From Prevotella sp. (lineage in GTDB: Bacteria; Bacteroidota; Bacteroidia; Bacteroidales; Bacteroidaceae): a stretch of DNA of 64,000 nucleotides. Positions within the stretch are counted from its first letter, which is position 1; the number at the start of each line of letters is the position of its first letter. The stretch covers positions 29,010 through 93,009 of the forward strand of contig JAFVFY010000082.1 in NCBI GenBank assembly GCA_017475265.1, read 5' to 3'. The position numbers and the translations under genes were made by a program. The notes under the pieces are model-generated. The model worked only from the letters and a program-made list of their open reading frames with translations. It was not told the DNA's origin and ran no database searches. Positions 28,601 through 34,787 of the stretch are shown one piece after another.

Positions 28601-29143
28601 GCACCAGTTGCCAGACCACTTAAGCTTGATATCACAGTTGCGCCACTGTAGGGGCAGATACCAGCGCACTTTGCGATGGTAGTACGTTCCCACTGTGTAT
28701 TCCGTCGTCGTTGTGGTACTGCCATACAAGTCGCACCCTGTAATCTTATTAGAGGCAGTAGGTACGAAGTTTCTGTTGCACTTGATGTTGATAATCGTCT
28801 GGTAGCTGCTCCCGCCGTTCTTACTGGCAGAGATAGTCAGGCCACTGTTGGCATCCATGAAGCCCTCTAAATAGCCCATGTAATGGAAGCCGAAGCCCAC
28901 ACTGAACTCGATATACGGACTGTTGCCGTCGTTGTTTCGATTGTAGGTGAGGTCGGCCATCATAAATCTGTACAAGAAGCCCGTGCCGTCGACATCTGAT
29001 CCTACCACGGCCCCGGCCCTTTGCGGCACTAAGAGCATCATAGCACACAACAGCATGGCCAAAGCCTGCAGCGGACGGCCATGATGGGAAACCGACAGCG
29101 GCACCCGCCACCATCGCTCCAATTGTTTTGTAGTCTTTTCCAT
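19613..29143 (-). CDS. Giant secreted multidomain protein A (3176 aa), LamG and Ig-like domains
   Basis: This protein parallels giant B domain by domain. It has a long signal region (from MEKTTKQLERWW to QRAGA) and an all-beta N-terminus. LamG domain 1 is at about 704-860 (FSIQLWLNPSEL, ETYWTFDEGLK). The middle region has THGPIFRTLGGQSSCPYEGE. A Big_5-type Ig domain lies near 2078 (PSDGVLNGGDEISVTFNE), and two LamG domains at about 2131-2290 and 2311-2495 (GYWKMDEGNG between them). A BACON-like segment (WTLTGLPSWLTASATSG), two partner-like modules (one with GVFAGDECREAAV) and the tail VYDLQGRKI to YIVDGQKQVK complete it. The last 200 or so coding bases are almost identical to giant B. No enzyme motif is seen. 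It heads the duplicated operon under its own promoter. A very large cell-surface or matrix adhesin is the best inference. Confidence 0.9.
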   Translation of the reverse strand: MEKTTKQLERWWRVPLSVSHHGRPLQALAMLLCAMMLLVPQRAGAVVGSDVDGTGFLYRFMMADLTYNRNNDGNSPYIEFSVGFGFHYMGYLEGFMDANSGLTISASKNGGSSYQTIINIKCNRNFVPTASNKITGCDLYGSTTTTTEYTVGTYYHRKVRWYLPLQWRNCDIKLKWSGNWCKEDGRDNHFISKDGYSIATPYTFNVRTISWNTEWSISPDSTITVPYKFEGTSRNTDGETHICTQINGGWSRAIGFKDPNKYANGSYTFNLKDIGMDFRTKFTITPYHEFTHDNDRDNKNSTSYYNKMASTLTFSPFPKAVIENTEFIQLNNQVKLTWKGDNTNYSIGDWDTRWMIYRNGVLVDSVYQRVTEGGYTNLNYNPDTGTYTYIDKDFPNETDLEYEIYYVWRHWPKDTKVKSLKSTTRAENANKVNTTRKVPVDNAEARSYSDSIVFTWTSDQLPEGWGHQFRIYVDNETTPIYTITPEDMQGVFKWIHRTTNQHNNRQDGIDENGVPYVEEPLNACDPHTYRIQGVVNDTELLADTAVFTKRAIGNGTLFYSLNATKGNHPGKVKLAWSVDLQGSTDAKTYVVERRTAEIENEAWTQLTRMSSKDENLAYDDDTPLPGVYYDYRVTVIDKCADGTEITNDIADIGFAKTTGTVSGRITYGSSGSSVEGVQVIAQKTGSSAESGSQYRSIHFTNIAGSVKWTYPNDAYAADKFSNGDFSIQLWLNPSELTETKMVRLNGETCYVGMDANGKLTLVNGESTLTFNNLRLTAGQYNHFALTRKAGTLTGYLISFDAAGMAVTKMETLTMDGTLSLAGAKQLSLGYYQGYADEFRLWTKCLTEDEVMENYDHLLVGNEAGLETYWTFDEGLKRKFFDYSRTLTVYHQHHGEVGNNAESDTFTPDELKLKAKTDIDGNYIIQGVPFSGEGTNFNIIPTLNSHEFSPQKQSRFISTSSVVHNSVDFTDVSSFEVSGTIIYAGTNIPVDSVQIYVDGRAVARDNEAVMTNQDGEFVIDVPIGKHYISAVRDGHTFVNNGRIPEDPTGLNEVTMEFKNPLSGLRFIDNTLVPVAGRVVGGAIEGNKPLGFGLSENNIGKAVITLEIPDTRYMMNAEEETDGLVSTGFRPVATNTDVPTIEGMTKPGVAYRTGGAYDNDAKKVVITTDGETGEFGVMLPPLDYKVLSVVMESTEGQANYVFNSEQLPRIDASDATTVLQDSVPTENGGFRYFDYVAAFQQTLHTQPVLNVSQKDAPVGAFGDAKAEYNDLSTGKKLKANLYSVNNGTVTYNFDYPIFSELGTYNFDLEGYETYTNYDNGHTSKVPLKDVVVTISNAMSSSQEVYRADAAENAGKVVDLKSNQLLLDSVGKATYSWKAGLPNIQGDFTRTLNMTYNNGAGDYSWQGLTGIVFGDLPSGTNYVTEGPSKVEMILHDPYGDSSFATWETGSVTIHTRDTIRTFAEANNFMVNLHAGADVVTNTGTLYCSNQNEYDFIADVSNGFDRTEQKDTIGSTVTTLEVTRAISTSSDPEFIGADGDLYIGQSQNLLFGNARSVGLMSKANGTLEVDVDDVITIGTKFNTNFIYTEYQIENVIIPNLKTLRNDLLTQVADTSTFVNQSGATMYVTEWGPVDEQFGEPGTYKVLIVKVGNETTQLDKVQYYNSEIKAWQDAIALNEETKLKTYNEGHGKKNVSFGGGSEINESTTRSSGFATTYSKTTNWTYNFFTDLGFTWNGMGGDVETTYNLIRENGSTVTDETENSATFSYTLADSGADDSFSMDIFPAAGTHGPIFRTLGGQSSCPYEGEVLTKYYKEEGESKVLSEATMQIEQPEIACDNNMLTGIPTGGQAQFELLLRNNSITKTDCYFNLIPVDGTNPLGARLSLPTGPIENGRTVLVPAGETVKMILTLEQGNAAITKYADITLALTSTCQDDLRSEVTISAEFVPASTPVIMAMDKTTVNTANVNDGVTFRVTGFNRYFAGLQSVDLQYMEPGKQTWSLLQSYIPSESVRANNSQELLPENGAIELPIDMREAKWADGTYQFRAQSSTIYSGKTVTAESDVLTLVKDLKRPQLFGAASPSDGVLNGGDEISVTFNEDIQKEMLTKNNIIVSGVLNGYELQHDVALSAQGTDRAAYTQAGFNLAKKSFSADMWVRVTAAGDILTHGNGNEKFKLSIDANDKLVASIGGNDYVSTNAIEKDTWTFLTFSYNYDEGSSHLYARAVTANDTKDLFAYVAVADYAGSGSITLGQNFKGAIHELTLWDKARTMQEAQAEMYFTKKPSTPNLIGYWKMDEGNGTEIRDYARSRHLTMPASTWYLNNDNKAVTLDGTKTLKLNISACSPSQTDDYAVEMWFKGAKADQSAASTLFAANTNSVGIGFNANGGLTMKANGSDTELTSSNVLDNAWHHLALNVLRNGNATAYVDGKAVKTFSASAVPALEGATLYVGSQRGDAGTFFKGLVDEIRIWNASMTGDLLSSQRTQRLVGDESGLAAYYSFEKMTRDPNNGLITSVSNDEDLTGSGLTAEVTTLNSQPSTLNYTDEAPALKVKPEATNVEYNYVANERGIIITLNETPARLEGTTLQFTVRAVQDLNGNESNAASWTAFVRQNSLLWKGETDVTLEKQVGEPATFEATFANESGTSENWTLTGLPSWLTASATSGTLKAQLSKTITFTVAESVPTGKYEETIYLTGNDNISEPLTLNLKVKAEEPDWAVTPAKYEETMNLVGNLQILNVPCRDEDDIVGAFINNECRGVVHPEYNSRYDSYFCTMTIYGDNEDNEKAVTFKVFEASTGTIYPVVTTSESITFVTNQMWGTYKNPIILNATDEVEQNIDLAYGWNWMSLAVKPNPFTVTNVFSKADSKVELVKNNGIYSEYTGKKWIGDLEQMNNLEMYTVQANEDLTLCVTGHKVKSDEESINIAGNGKWTWVAYNSLSVMSVNEALANMGPEDGEIIKGQHGVAYYDEYEWLGNLKQLTPGQGYKIQAKVDHTLTYPNKAATGAAARMAQPTLNSQLSTLNAQLTTFTPVDYRNYPANMVLIAQVVADGQPVSGAELGVFAGDECREAAVTDERGMIYITIPGDETCTLNFRVSDGNSQISTLNAQITYETDAVIGTPKVPFIIDLANATGIKSICDLQIDNSRFDTDAVYDLQGRKIVNRESENRKLRKGVYIVDGQKQVK
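20085..20126 (+). repeat. Heptanucleotide array (GTTGAGN) inside giant A
   Basis: Six consecutive 7-bp units (GTTGTGA, GTTGAGC, three GTTGAGA, GTTGAGG). On the coding strand they give SQLSTLNAQLTT before FTPVDYRNYP, exactly where giant B carries its own five-unit array. A second short tract of the same type is at 21538-21566. Confidence 0.8.
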
Positions 29144-29237
29144 AATCTTAAGGGTTAAAATGATTGGACTTAAAGAATAAAATGATTAAAAAATTTATGA
29201 TTGAAAATGTTTTAGCGGTTCTTTAGGTTTAACGATG

Positions 29238-29268
29238 CAAATTTACACTTTTTTTTCTATTCCCGCAA
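29238..29268 (-). promoter_or_regulatory. Promoter of giant A
   Basis: On the minus strand TTG is followed by 20 nt and TAAATTTG. Spacer and flanks are nearly the same as for giant B. The transcript would start about 85 nt before the giant A start codon. Confidence 0.72.
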
Positions 29269-29350
29269 TAATTCGGGCGAATTAACGCGTCAATTAAGAC
29301 GAATTAACGTACAGCTCGCCGTTTCGTCTATGGGAGAAAGCGGTTTTGCC

Positions 29351-29845
29351 TCAGACAAATCTCTTGAAGGCTTCTTCGTAATCAGGGCTGATGCCTAGGC
29401 GACCGTTGACGAGGCAGACGAGTTCTATCTTACCACGGAAACAGAGCACATTGTCGCTGGTGCGGTAGATGTCCTGATGGAATACGTACTTGATGCCCTC
29501 CTTCGTGAGGTTGAGGCAGGAGAGAAACTCATCGTCGGGGCGCAGGGGCGACTTGTATTGCAGCGACATGCGAGCCACGACGGCATCGACACCCTTGCGG
29601 TGCATATCGGCGAAGCTCAAGCCGCACTCCTTCAGGAATAGGTGGCGGGTGTGCTCGCAGTAGTGAATGTACTGGGCATTGTTTACGATGCCCTCGATGT
29701 CGCACTCGTAGTCGCGGACGGCCATTCTCACTGTGAAGATGTAGTTCCGCGAGCCCCCTAAGTTCTTGCTTAGGCAAGCGTCCCATTGGGCCGAGCGAGG
29801 GGGTTGGGGGTCTGAACGACCTACGTTAGTAATATTCTCTTCCAT
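29351..29845 (-). CDS. Acyl-CoA thioesterase, 4HBT/YbgC-like hotdog fold, with in-frame repeat insertion
   Basis: These enzymes hydrolyse acyl-CoA thioesters in the cytoplasm. The core begins FTVRMAVRDYECDIEGIVNNAQYIHYCEHTRHLFL. The D-x-x-G-x-V-x-N-A-x-Y-x-x-Y pattern is the 4HBT active-site signature (typically D-x-x-G-H-V-N-N). It continues through GVDAVVARMSLQYKSPLRPDDEF. The length of 164 aa exceeds the usual 135-140 because codons 10-31 (RSDPQPPRSAQ to KNLGG) are a 66-bp palindromic repeat read in frame. It starts 77 nt behind DUF2851, and a second inverted copy of the repeat fills that gap. The start at 29845 keeps the repeat inside the protein; the next in-frame Met lies inside the hotdog core. 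Substrate not predictable. Confidence 0.85.
   Translation of the reverse strand: MEENITNVGRSDPQPPRSAQWDACLSKNLGGSRNYIFTVRMAVRDYECDIEGIVNNAQYIHYCEHTRHLFLKECGLSFADMHRKGVDAVVARMSLQYKSPLRPDDEFLSCLNLTKEGIKYVFHQDIYRTSDNVLCFRGKIELVCLVNGRLGISPDYEEAFKRFV
29752..29817 (+). repeat. 66-bp element, copy A of an inverted pair, inside the thioesterase gene
   Basis: It runs from AGCCCCCTAAGTTC to GGGGGTCTGAAC and has an internal palindrome (CTTGCTTAGGCAAG). Being 66 bp it adds exactly 22 codons. It matches the reverse complement of 29867-29931 except for one C. Confidence 0.92.
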
Positions 29846-29866
29846 ATAATAAAGTTATTGTTGTCT

Positions 29867-29931
29867 GTTCAGACCCCCAACCCCCTCGCTCGGCCCAATG
29901 GGACGCTTGCCTAAGCAAGAACTTAGGGGCT
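29867..29931 (-). repeat. 65-bp element, copy B of the inverted pair, at the 3' end of the DUF2851 gene
   Basis: It is the inverted partner of copy A, 49 bp away. It supplies the TAA stop codon (29923-29925) of DUF2851. The two copies could fold into one stem of about 65 bp that sequesters the thioesterase start region. Confidence 0.92.
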
Positions 29932-31221
29932 ATGGCGAAGGTATTCATATCCAAAGCGGCAGCGCAGGCAGTCGCGGCGGTCGCAGTATTCGCGTTTGAG
30001 TTGGATGAGGGCCTGGCTGTCGCCAGCGGTCTTTGCCTCCAGGCCGCACTGTTGCCACATGTTGATGATGTGGTTCTTCTCCGCCTTCAGCTGTTCCAGC
30101 AGGTCGAAGGCGCGGTCGCAGAGCTGTTCCTTCTGGCGGTGGCGACCAACGGCGAAGAGCACGGGGATCGCGGTGTTGATGATGATGATGTCGAGCGATT
30201 CCTTCGACAGGTGTTTCTCGCTGTGGGCGCTAGGGGCACCGAAGGTGTAGTGGGTCTCCCAGTAGGGCGTGACGTGGGTGGACAGCAGCTTGTGCAGTTG
30301 CTCCACCGTCTCGCACTCCAGCAGTTCGCTCAGCCCGGAGCGCCGCTCGTGGTAGAGGCGGGCCAGCTGGGAGATGCGTATGTGTGGGAAGTTCTGCGGC
30401 CGTAGTCGCAGGAATCGCCACAGCGCGTAGTCCATGGGCTGCAGTGAGAATTTATGGGCCAGATACTGATATTCATTGTGCAGACGGGTGAAATAGCCCT
30501 CGGCCAGGGCTTCGACGCGGTAGCGTTCGGGCACGCTTTCGGGTGTGAGAAGTCCTGCCTGTCCCAAGAAGATGGCTTCCACCTGAAAGAGGTCGTCGCG
30601 GTGCTTGCCCACGGACTGCAGGGGGATGTTGACGGCCCACTGCTCGAAAGCATCGCCATTGATGCCGAAGCCGAAGGTGCGGGCCAGGCAGAAGAAGTAG
30701 GCCGCCTCCCACGAGCCGTTGAGGCGTCGCGCCCACTCGGTGATGGCAAAGGTCTTCTGTTCCAGCCGTTCCGTCTGCAGGGCGGCCATCCAGGAGTGGA
30801 TGGTCAACTTGCTCAATGTCGGAACAATCTTGTAGCACGGGGGGTAGAGGGCGGTGCGCTGAAGCTCGTCATAGTTCTGCTTCAGTCCCTCGGCTATGGG
30901 CACCACGAGCTGCGGCAGGTAGTGGCCGTCCTCGGTAAGCACGTCGCAGTCGGCCTCGCAGACCACGTGGAGCACCACATTATTATAGGCGTGGTTCTCG
31001 TCGTGTCCGTGGACATACCAGTCACTGCTTTTAAGGTGCAGCTCCACGTTGCCCACCCACAGTGTGTTGCCGATGCGCACCTTCGCATTGAAGAAGTCAG
31101 GTCCTGCATTGCGGTTGTGCAATCCTGGGTCGATGACCTCCACCGTCCGTCCGTCGGTGGTCAGCAGTTCTCCGAGTGGCAGCATTTTGTGTCGCCAAGT
31201 GTAGTGAAGCAGTTCTTCCAC
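29923..31221 (-). CDS. DUF2851 family protein
   Basis: A 432-aa protein matching the DUF2851 family of Bacteroidetes. The N-terminus has MEELLHYTWRHKMLPLGEL, then IDPGLHNRNAGPDFFNAKVRIG, VGNVELHLKSSDWYVHGHDENHAYNNVVLHVV and ALWRFLRLRPQNFPHIRISQLA. The C-terminus carries four Cys in YCDRRDCLRCRFGYEYLR and a nearby cysteine-containing helix. No signal peptide, so it is cytoplasmic. The conserved N-terminal part is reminiscent of nuclease-like folds, but no function is established to my knowledge. It is the first gene of a two-gene unit with the thioesterase and has its own promoter at 31244-31275. Its stop codon lies inside a repeat element, so the last residues (HSP) may have been altered by the insertion. 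Confidence 0.88.
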   Translation of the reverse strand: MEELLHYTWRHKMLPLGELLTTDGRTVEVIDPGLHNRNAGPDFFNAKVRIGNTLWVGNVELHLKSSDWYVHGHDENHAYNNVVLHVVCEADCDVLTEDGHYLPQLVVPIAEGLKQNYDELQRTALYPPCYKIVPTLSKLTIHSWMAALQTERLEQKTFAITEWARRLNGSWEAAYFFCLARTFGFGINGDAFEQWAVNIPLQSVGKHRDDLFQVEAIFLGQAGLLTPESVPERYRVEALAEGYFTRLHNEYQYLAHKFSLQPMDYALWRFLRLRPQNFPHIRISQLARLYHERRSGLSELLECETVEQLHKLLSTHVTPYWETHYTFGAPSAHSEKHLSKESLDIIIINTAIPVLFAVGRHRQKEQLCDRAFDLLEQLKAEKNHIINMWQQCGLEAKTAGDSQALIQLKREYCDRRDCLRCRFGYEYLRHSP

Positions 31222-31243
31222 GGGTTTATCTGTCTTGACGTTG

Positions 31244-31275
31244 CAAAGTTAATGCTTTTTTCTGTTTCCCACAAA
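31244..31275 (-). promoter_or_regulatory. Promoter of the DUF2851 gene
   Basis: On the minus strand TTTG, 20 nt, TAACTTTG. It sits about 25 bases before the DUF2851 start codon, in the gap to the divergent hydrolase operon. Confidence 0.75.
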
Positions 31276-31311
31276 TATCTGTCGGAAAAAACAACAAATA
31301 TGTGGCACTTA

Positions 31312-31344
31312 TTTGTGCAGATGGGGAAAAAGCAGTACCTTTTG
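31312..31344 (+). promoter_or_regulatory. Promoter of the hydrolase operon
   Basis: TTTG, 20 nt, then TACCTTTTG, one T longer than the usual TAnnTTTG. It ends about 20 bases before the hydrolase start codon. Confidence 0.55.
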
Positions 31345-31365
31345 CACGCGTTTTTTAATTGAGAT

Positions 31366-33153
31366 ATGGAAAAAAGAAAATTTCTTTGGATGCTCGCTGC
31401 CCTGTTGCTTTCTTTGGGGCAGTCAGTTTGGGCACAAGACGATGGTGCGTACCAATCGTCCGATACCGAGGAGGTGCTTGAAGCCCGCATTACGGACATT
31501 GGCGTATGCGTGTACGACCTGCAAGTTTATGTCAAGACCGATTCTCTCACTCAGAAGGAGGACACCATCTGCATTGCTTCAAGGCCCGAAATCCTCTGGC
31601 AGTCAGAGAATGTCAACGTCTACGACTCGCTGAGCATCGACCTTGCGATGCAGCCGCGGCGTGCTGTGCGGCGTGCGATTGTCGACAGCGGCATGCGTCA
31701 GTGGGGCAACCTCATGGAAGATTATGTGAACAACTTCTATTACTACGTGTTCCGCTACGAATACCCTTCCGTAGATGCCGACGGCAACCCCATCATGCTC
31801 TCTGCCATAGCTGCTTGTCCCACACGTGAGGCAACCAAGGAGGTGCGCAACATCATCATCGGTACACACCTCACCATCACCGCCGACAGCCAACGGCCAT
31901 CGGCTCAGATTAACAACTTCAAACAAGACGACTGGGGCATGATATTCTCGCTCGCAGCAGACAGCAAGCTTGTCTTACAAACAGGTTATGGGGTAGGCGC
32001 TACGGCTGTGTTTGCCGTGGCCAGCACTATTGCGGTTGCGGCGCTTTTCATTCCAGGGCTAGGAATGCTTCTTGCTGCTCCTTTTGCTGTCGTCGCTATA
32101 CTTTCTGGTACCTATATAGTTGACCAAATGGGTCAGAGTGCCGCCAGCCATGAGTTCAACGATAATCTGGTCATTATGGCCGACTACGAAGGCTATGGCC
32201 TCACCAAGGAGCGCGCGCACCCCTATCTCTACCAAGAACTCACGGCGCGCCAGTGCATCGACGCCACGCGCTATGGCCGCGACCTCTATGAGCACGATGC
32301 CGCGCTTACCTACCTTCGTCACCCCATCCGCGAGCAGTTCCGCACCATGAGCGTTGGCTATTCTCAGGGAGGTTCCGTGGCGCTTGCCTGTCAGCGATTC
32401 ATCGAGCAGAACAACCTCGTTGAGGAGTTCCATTTCGCAGGTTCATACTGCGGCGACGGCCCTTACGACCCCATCGCCACCCTCATGTCATACGTGCAGC
32501 AGTCAGTGGATGGCAAGAACTTGTCCATGCCAGTGGTTCTGCCACTTATCGTCAAGGGTATGCTCGACACCAACCCCTATATGGTCAGCCACAAGGCCGA
32601 GGATTACTTCCGCCCGGAGTTTGTCAATACTGGCATCTTCGACTGGCTTTCCAGCAAAGATTACACTACTGGCGACATCGATGCGAAGTGGCAGGAATTG
32701 TATGATGCCAAGAAGACCGAGAAGAACTACAAGAGCTGCTCGCTGAAAGACATCATGAACGACGAATGTTACAATTACTTCCTCAAGCTCTACAACGACA
32801 ACAAGGACACCTTCACCTCTGCCGAAGGTGTACCCCTGCCGAAGCAACGTGGCGTGATGGAAGACCTGCATTTCGCCCTTGCAAGCAACGACGTGTCCAG
32901 AGGATGGAATCCTGAACATACCATCCAGTTGTTCCATTCCACGGGCGACACCGTGGTGCCCTACTCCAACGCACTCAAGGTCAAAAACACTTTTGGCGAC
33001 AAAGTGGAGCTGGAAGATGCCCGTAACAAGCAAGACCACATGGATTCTGGCACCGATTTCTTCAAAGGCGACAGTAATCTTGATGTGATTTTAGACGTTC
33101 TGAATTTACGTATGTACCATAGAGTATCAGATATCTGCAAACGAAAATGGTAA
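31366..33153 (+). CDS. Secreted lipase-like alpha/beta hydrolase with a hydrophobic insertion
   Basis: A signal peptide (MEKRKFLWMLAALLLSLGQSVWAQ) marks export. The nucleophile elbow is GYSQGG with Ser333. The other triad residues are probably Asp528 (STGDTVVPYSN) and His558 (KQDHMDSG), in the right order and spacing. The layout resembles secretory lipases and large Bacteroidetes serine hydrolases. Unusually, before the strand DNLVIMADYEGYG there is a run of about 45 hydrophobic, Gly/Ala-rich residues (about 205-250, TAVFAVASTIAVAALFIPGLG onward), long enough for two membrane passes or a glycine-zipper hairpin. It is first in a plus-strand operon, and its stop overlaps the next start by 7 nt. 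Substrate unknown; an ester or lipid is likely from the fold. Confidence 0.8.
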   Translation: MEKRKFLWMLAALLLSLGQSVWAQDDGAYQSSDTEEVLEARITDIGVCVYDLQVYVKTDSLTQKEDTICIASRPEILWQSENVNVYDSLSIDLAMQPRRAVRRAIVDSGMRQWGNLMEDYVNNFYYYVFRYEYPSVDADGNPIMLSAIAACPTREATKEVRNIIIGTHLTITADSQRPSAQINNFKQDDWGMIFSLAADSKLVLQTGYGVGATAVFAVASTIAVAALFIPGLGMLLAAPFAVVAILSGTYIVDQMGQSAASHEFNDNLVIMADYEGYGLTKERAHPYLYQELTARQCIDATRYGRDLYEHDAALTYLRHPIREQFRTMSVGYSQGGSVALACQRFIEQNNLVEEFHFAGSYCGDGPYDPIATLMSYVQQSVDGKNLSMPVVLPLIVKGMLDTNPYMVSHKAEDYFRPEFVNTGIFDWLSSKDYTTGDIDAKWQELYDAKKTEKNYKSCSLKDIMNDECYNYFLKLYNDNKDTFTSAEGVPLPKQRGVMEDLHFALASNDVSRGWNPEHTIQLFHSTGDTVVPYSNALKVKNTFGDKVELEDARNKQDHMDSGTDFFKGDSNLDVILDVLNLRMYHRVSDICKRKW

Positions 33154-34787
33154 AGAAAATAATTCTTCTGCTTTCCCTGACAGCTTTCGTTTCAGGGCTT
33201 TCTGCAAAGGTCATCAAGGGTCATGTACTCGTTGATGGCGTAAAAGCTACGGCCGAATACACCGTGCTTGCCGACGGCACGGTAGGTCTTGGTTCGGGTA
33301 GTAATGCGTGTATTTCGCACTATACCAAAGGCCGCGTGACGGTACCCTCGAAGATGGACGGCTACGAAGTCACGCAGGTCATGCCCCTGGCTTTCCGTTT
33401 CTGCAACAGTATAGAGGTGGTCATTGTCCAGGAGGGCATCACGCGCATTGGCGACTTCGCCTTCATCGGTTGTAGCAGCGTCAAGGAGGTGGAACTTCCC
33501 TCGACGTTAAAGACAGTAGGTTCGGGTGCTTTCATCGGCTTGAAGAAGTTGGAGATGATGACCTGCAAGGCCGTCACGCCGCCCACATGGGAGTACAACG
33601 ATGTGTGCTTCGTGCACAAGAAGGGTATTGGCGACGACCAGCTACAGCACTACCGGCAAGGTGTGCTCCTCAATGTGCCTACCGAATCGGGCACCGCCTA
33701 CGCCGCTGCCAAGTACTCCAATTCCAGCATTGGATGGACGACCGCCGAGGGGTGGGGCACCGCCTTTGTCAACTTCAACCGCAGCGCACTGGAGAATTTC
33801 CGGCTCTACGACCTCGCGGATTTTTACGACGTGAGGCGCATTGCCAGCAACCCCGAGCGCTACGGCACGTTAAAGAACCTGTGGTTAGAGGCCGACATTG
33901 ACCTTCCCGACACCATCTTCACCACACCTCTTGGCGAAACGCCCGAGCTTGCCTTCAGCGGTGCCATCCACGGACAGGGGCATACCATCAGCAACCTGCA
34001 AGTTAACGCTGACGGCGTTTCCGGCTTCATCGGCTACTACAGCGGCTCTTCCATCGTTGGCCTTCGCCTGGAGAAATGCCTCTTCGCAGGTACTGACGCG
34101 GTAGGTGCTGTCGCCGCCGTCGTCACAAAGCCGGCACGCATCGACTCCGCCTTCGTCAACGCCTCCTGCCGCGGCAATGGCTCTGTGGGAGGATTGGTGG
34201 GAGAAGCCAAAGCCACGCTCGGCATCGACCGCTGTTGGGTGGAGGGCAATTCACTACCCAACTCCCAGCATCCAGCATCTGACACCGAGCTCCATGTCGG
34301 CCTTGTAGGCAACGCCGCCGATGCCACCATCACCAACTGTGCCGTTATCGTGAATAACTACGGAAACCAGAACATAGCTCCCTTCGTCGCAGCGGGTAAG
34401 GCCACCGTCAGCTGTTCCTATGCCGATGGCGATGAATACAGGAACTACACGCCCAAAGGCAACATCCAGCACTCGGAGAGCGTCATCCTGACGGGTAAGC
34501 CCCTGGAGATTCTCGACTATGGCGGCACCAAGCAGACGTTCGACTATCAGGATGTCTATTTCAAAACCGTCTATCCGGCAGCGACGCTGGGCATCGACGC
34601 ATGGGCATACCACAACGGCTCCTATCCCATTCCCGATTGCTTTGCCGACAGGTGGGACGTGCACGTCAATCAAGCCGTCTACGGCTCTGCGAAGTTGTCT
34701 GCCCGCATGATGAACGTGCTCACTCCCGACGAGACGATTCCCGCCTCTGCATGGCTCGACCTCTCCGACCAAGGTTTTCGTCACTAA
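33147..34787 (+). CDS. BspA-like LRR/GLUG surface protein, N-terminal part before a frameshift
   Basis: It has a signal peptide (MVKKIILLLSLTAFVSGLSA). BspA-type leucine-rich repeats follow (YEVTQVMPLAFRFC, EGITRIGDFAFIGCSSVKEVELPSTLKTVGSGAF), then GLUG-like repeats (GAIHGQGHTISNLQVN, GSVGGLVGEAKAT). Such proteins bind host or bacterial surface ligands. The frame stops at 34785-34787, while the neighbouring frame continues the protein without a gap to 36715 and ends in the secretion-type tail. One extra T in the TTTT run at 34775-34778 would restore a single frame of about 1189 aa. The start overlaps the hydrolase stop. Whether this is a real mutation, a switch or a sequencing error cannot be told from the sequence. 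Confidence 0.8.
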   Translation: MVKKIILLLSLTAFVSGLSAKVIKGHVLVDGVKATAEYTVLADGTVGLGSGSNACISHYTKGRVTVPSKMDGYEVTQVMPLAFRFCNSIEVVIVQEGITRIGDFAFIGCSSVKEVELPSTLKTVGSGAFIGLKKLEMMTCKAVTPPTWEYNDVCFVHKKGIGDDQLQHYRQGVLLNVPTESGTAYAAAKYSNSSIGWTTAEGWGTAFVNFNRSALENFRLYDLADFYDVRRIASNPERYGTLKNLWLEADIDLPDTIFTTPLGETPELAFSGAIHGQGHTISNLQVNADGVSGFIGYYSGSSIVGLRLEKCLFAGTDAVGAVAAVVTKPARIDSAFVNASCRGNGSVGGLVGEAKATLGIDRCWVEGNSLPNSQHPASDTELHVGLVGNAADATITNCAVIVNNYGNQNIAPFVAAGKATVSCSYADGDEYRNYTPKGNIQHSESVILTGKPLEILDYGGTKQTFDYQDVYFKTVYPAATLGIDAWAYHNGSYPIPDCFADRWDVHVNQAVYGSAKLSARMMNVLTPDETIPASAWLDLSDQGFRH

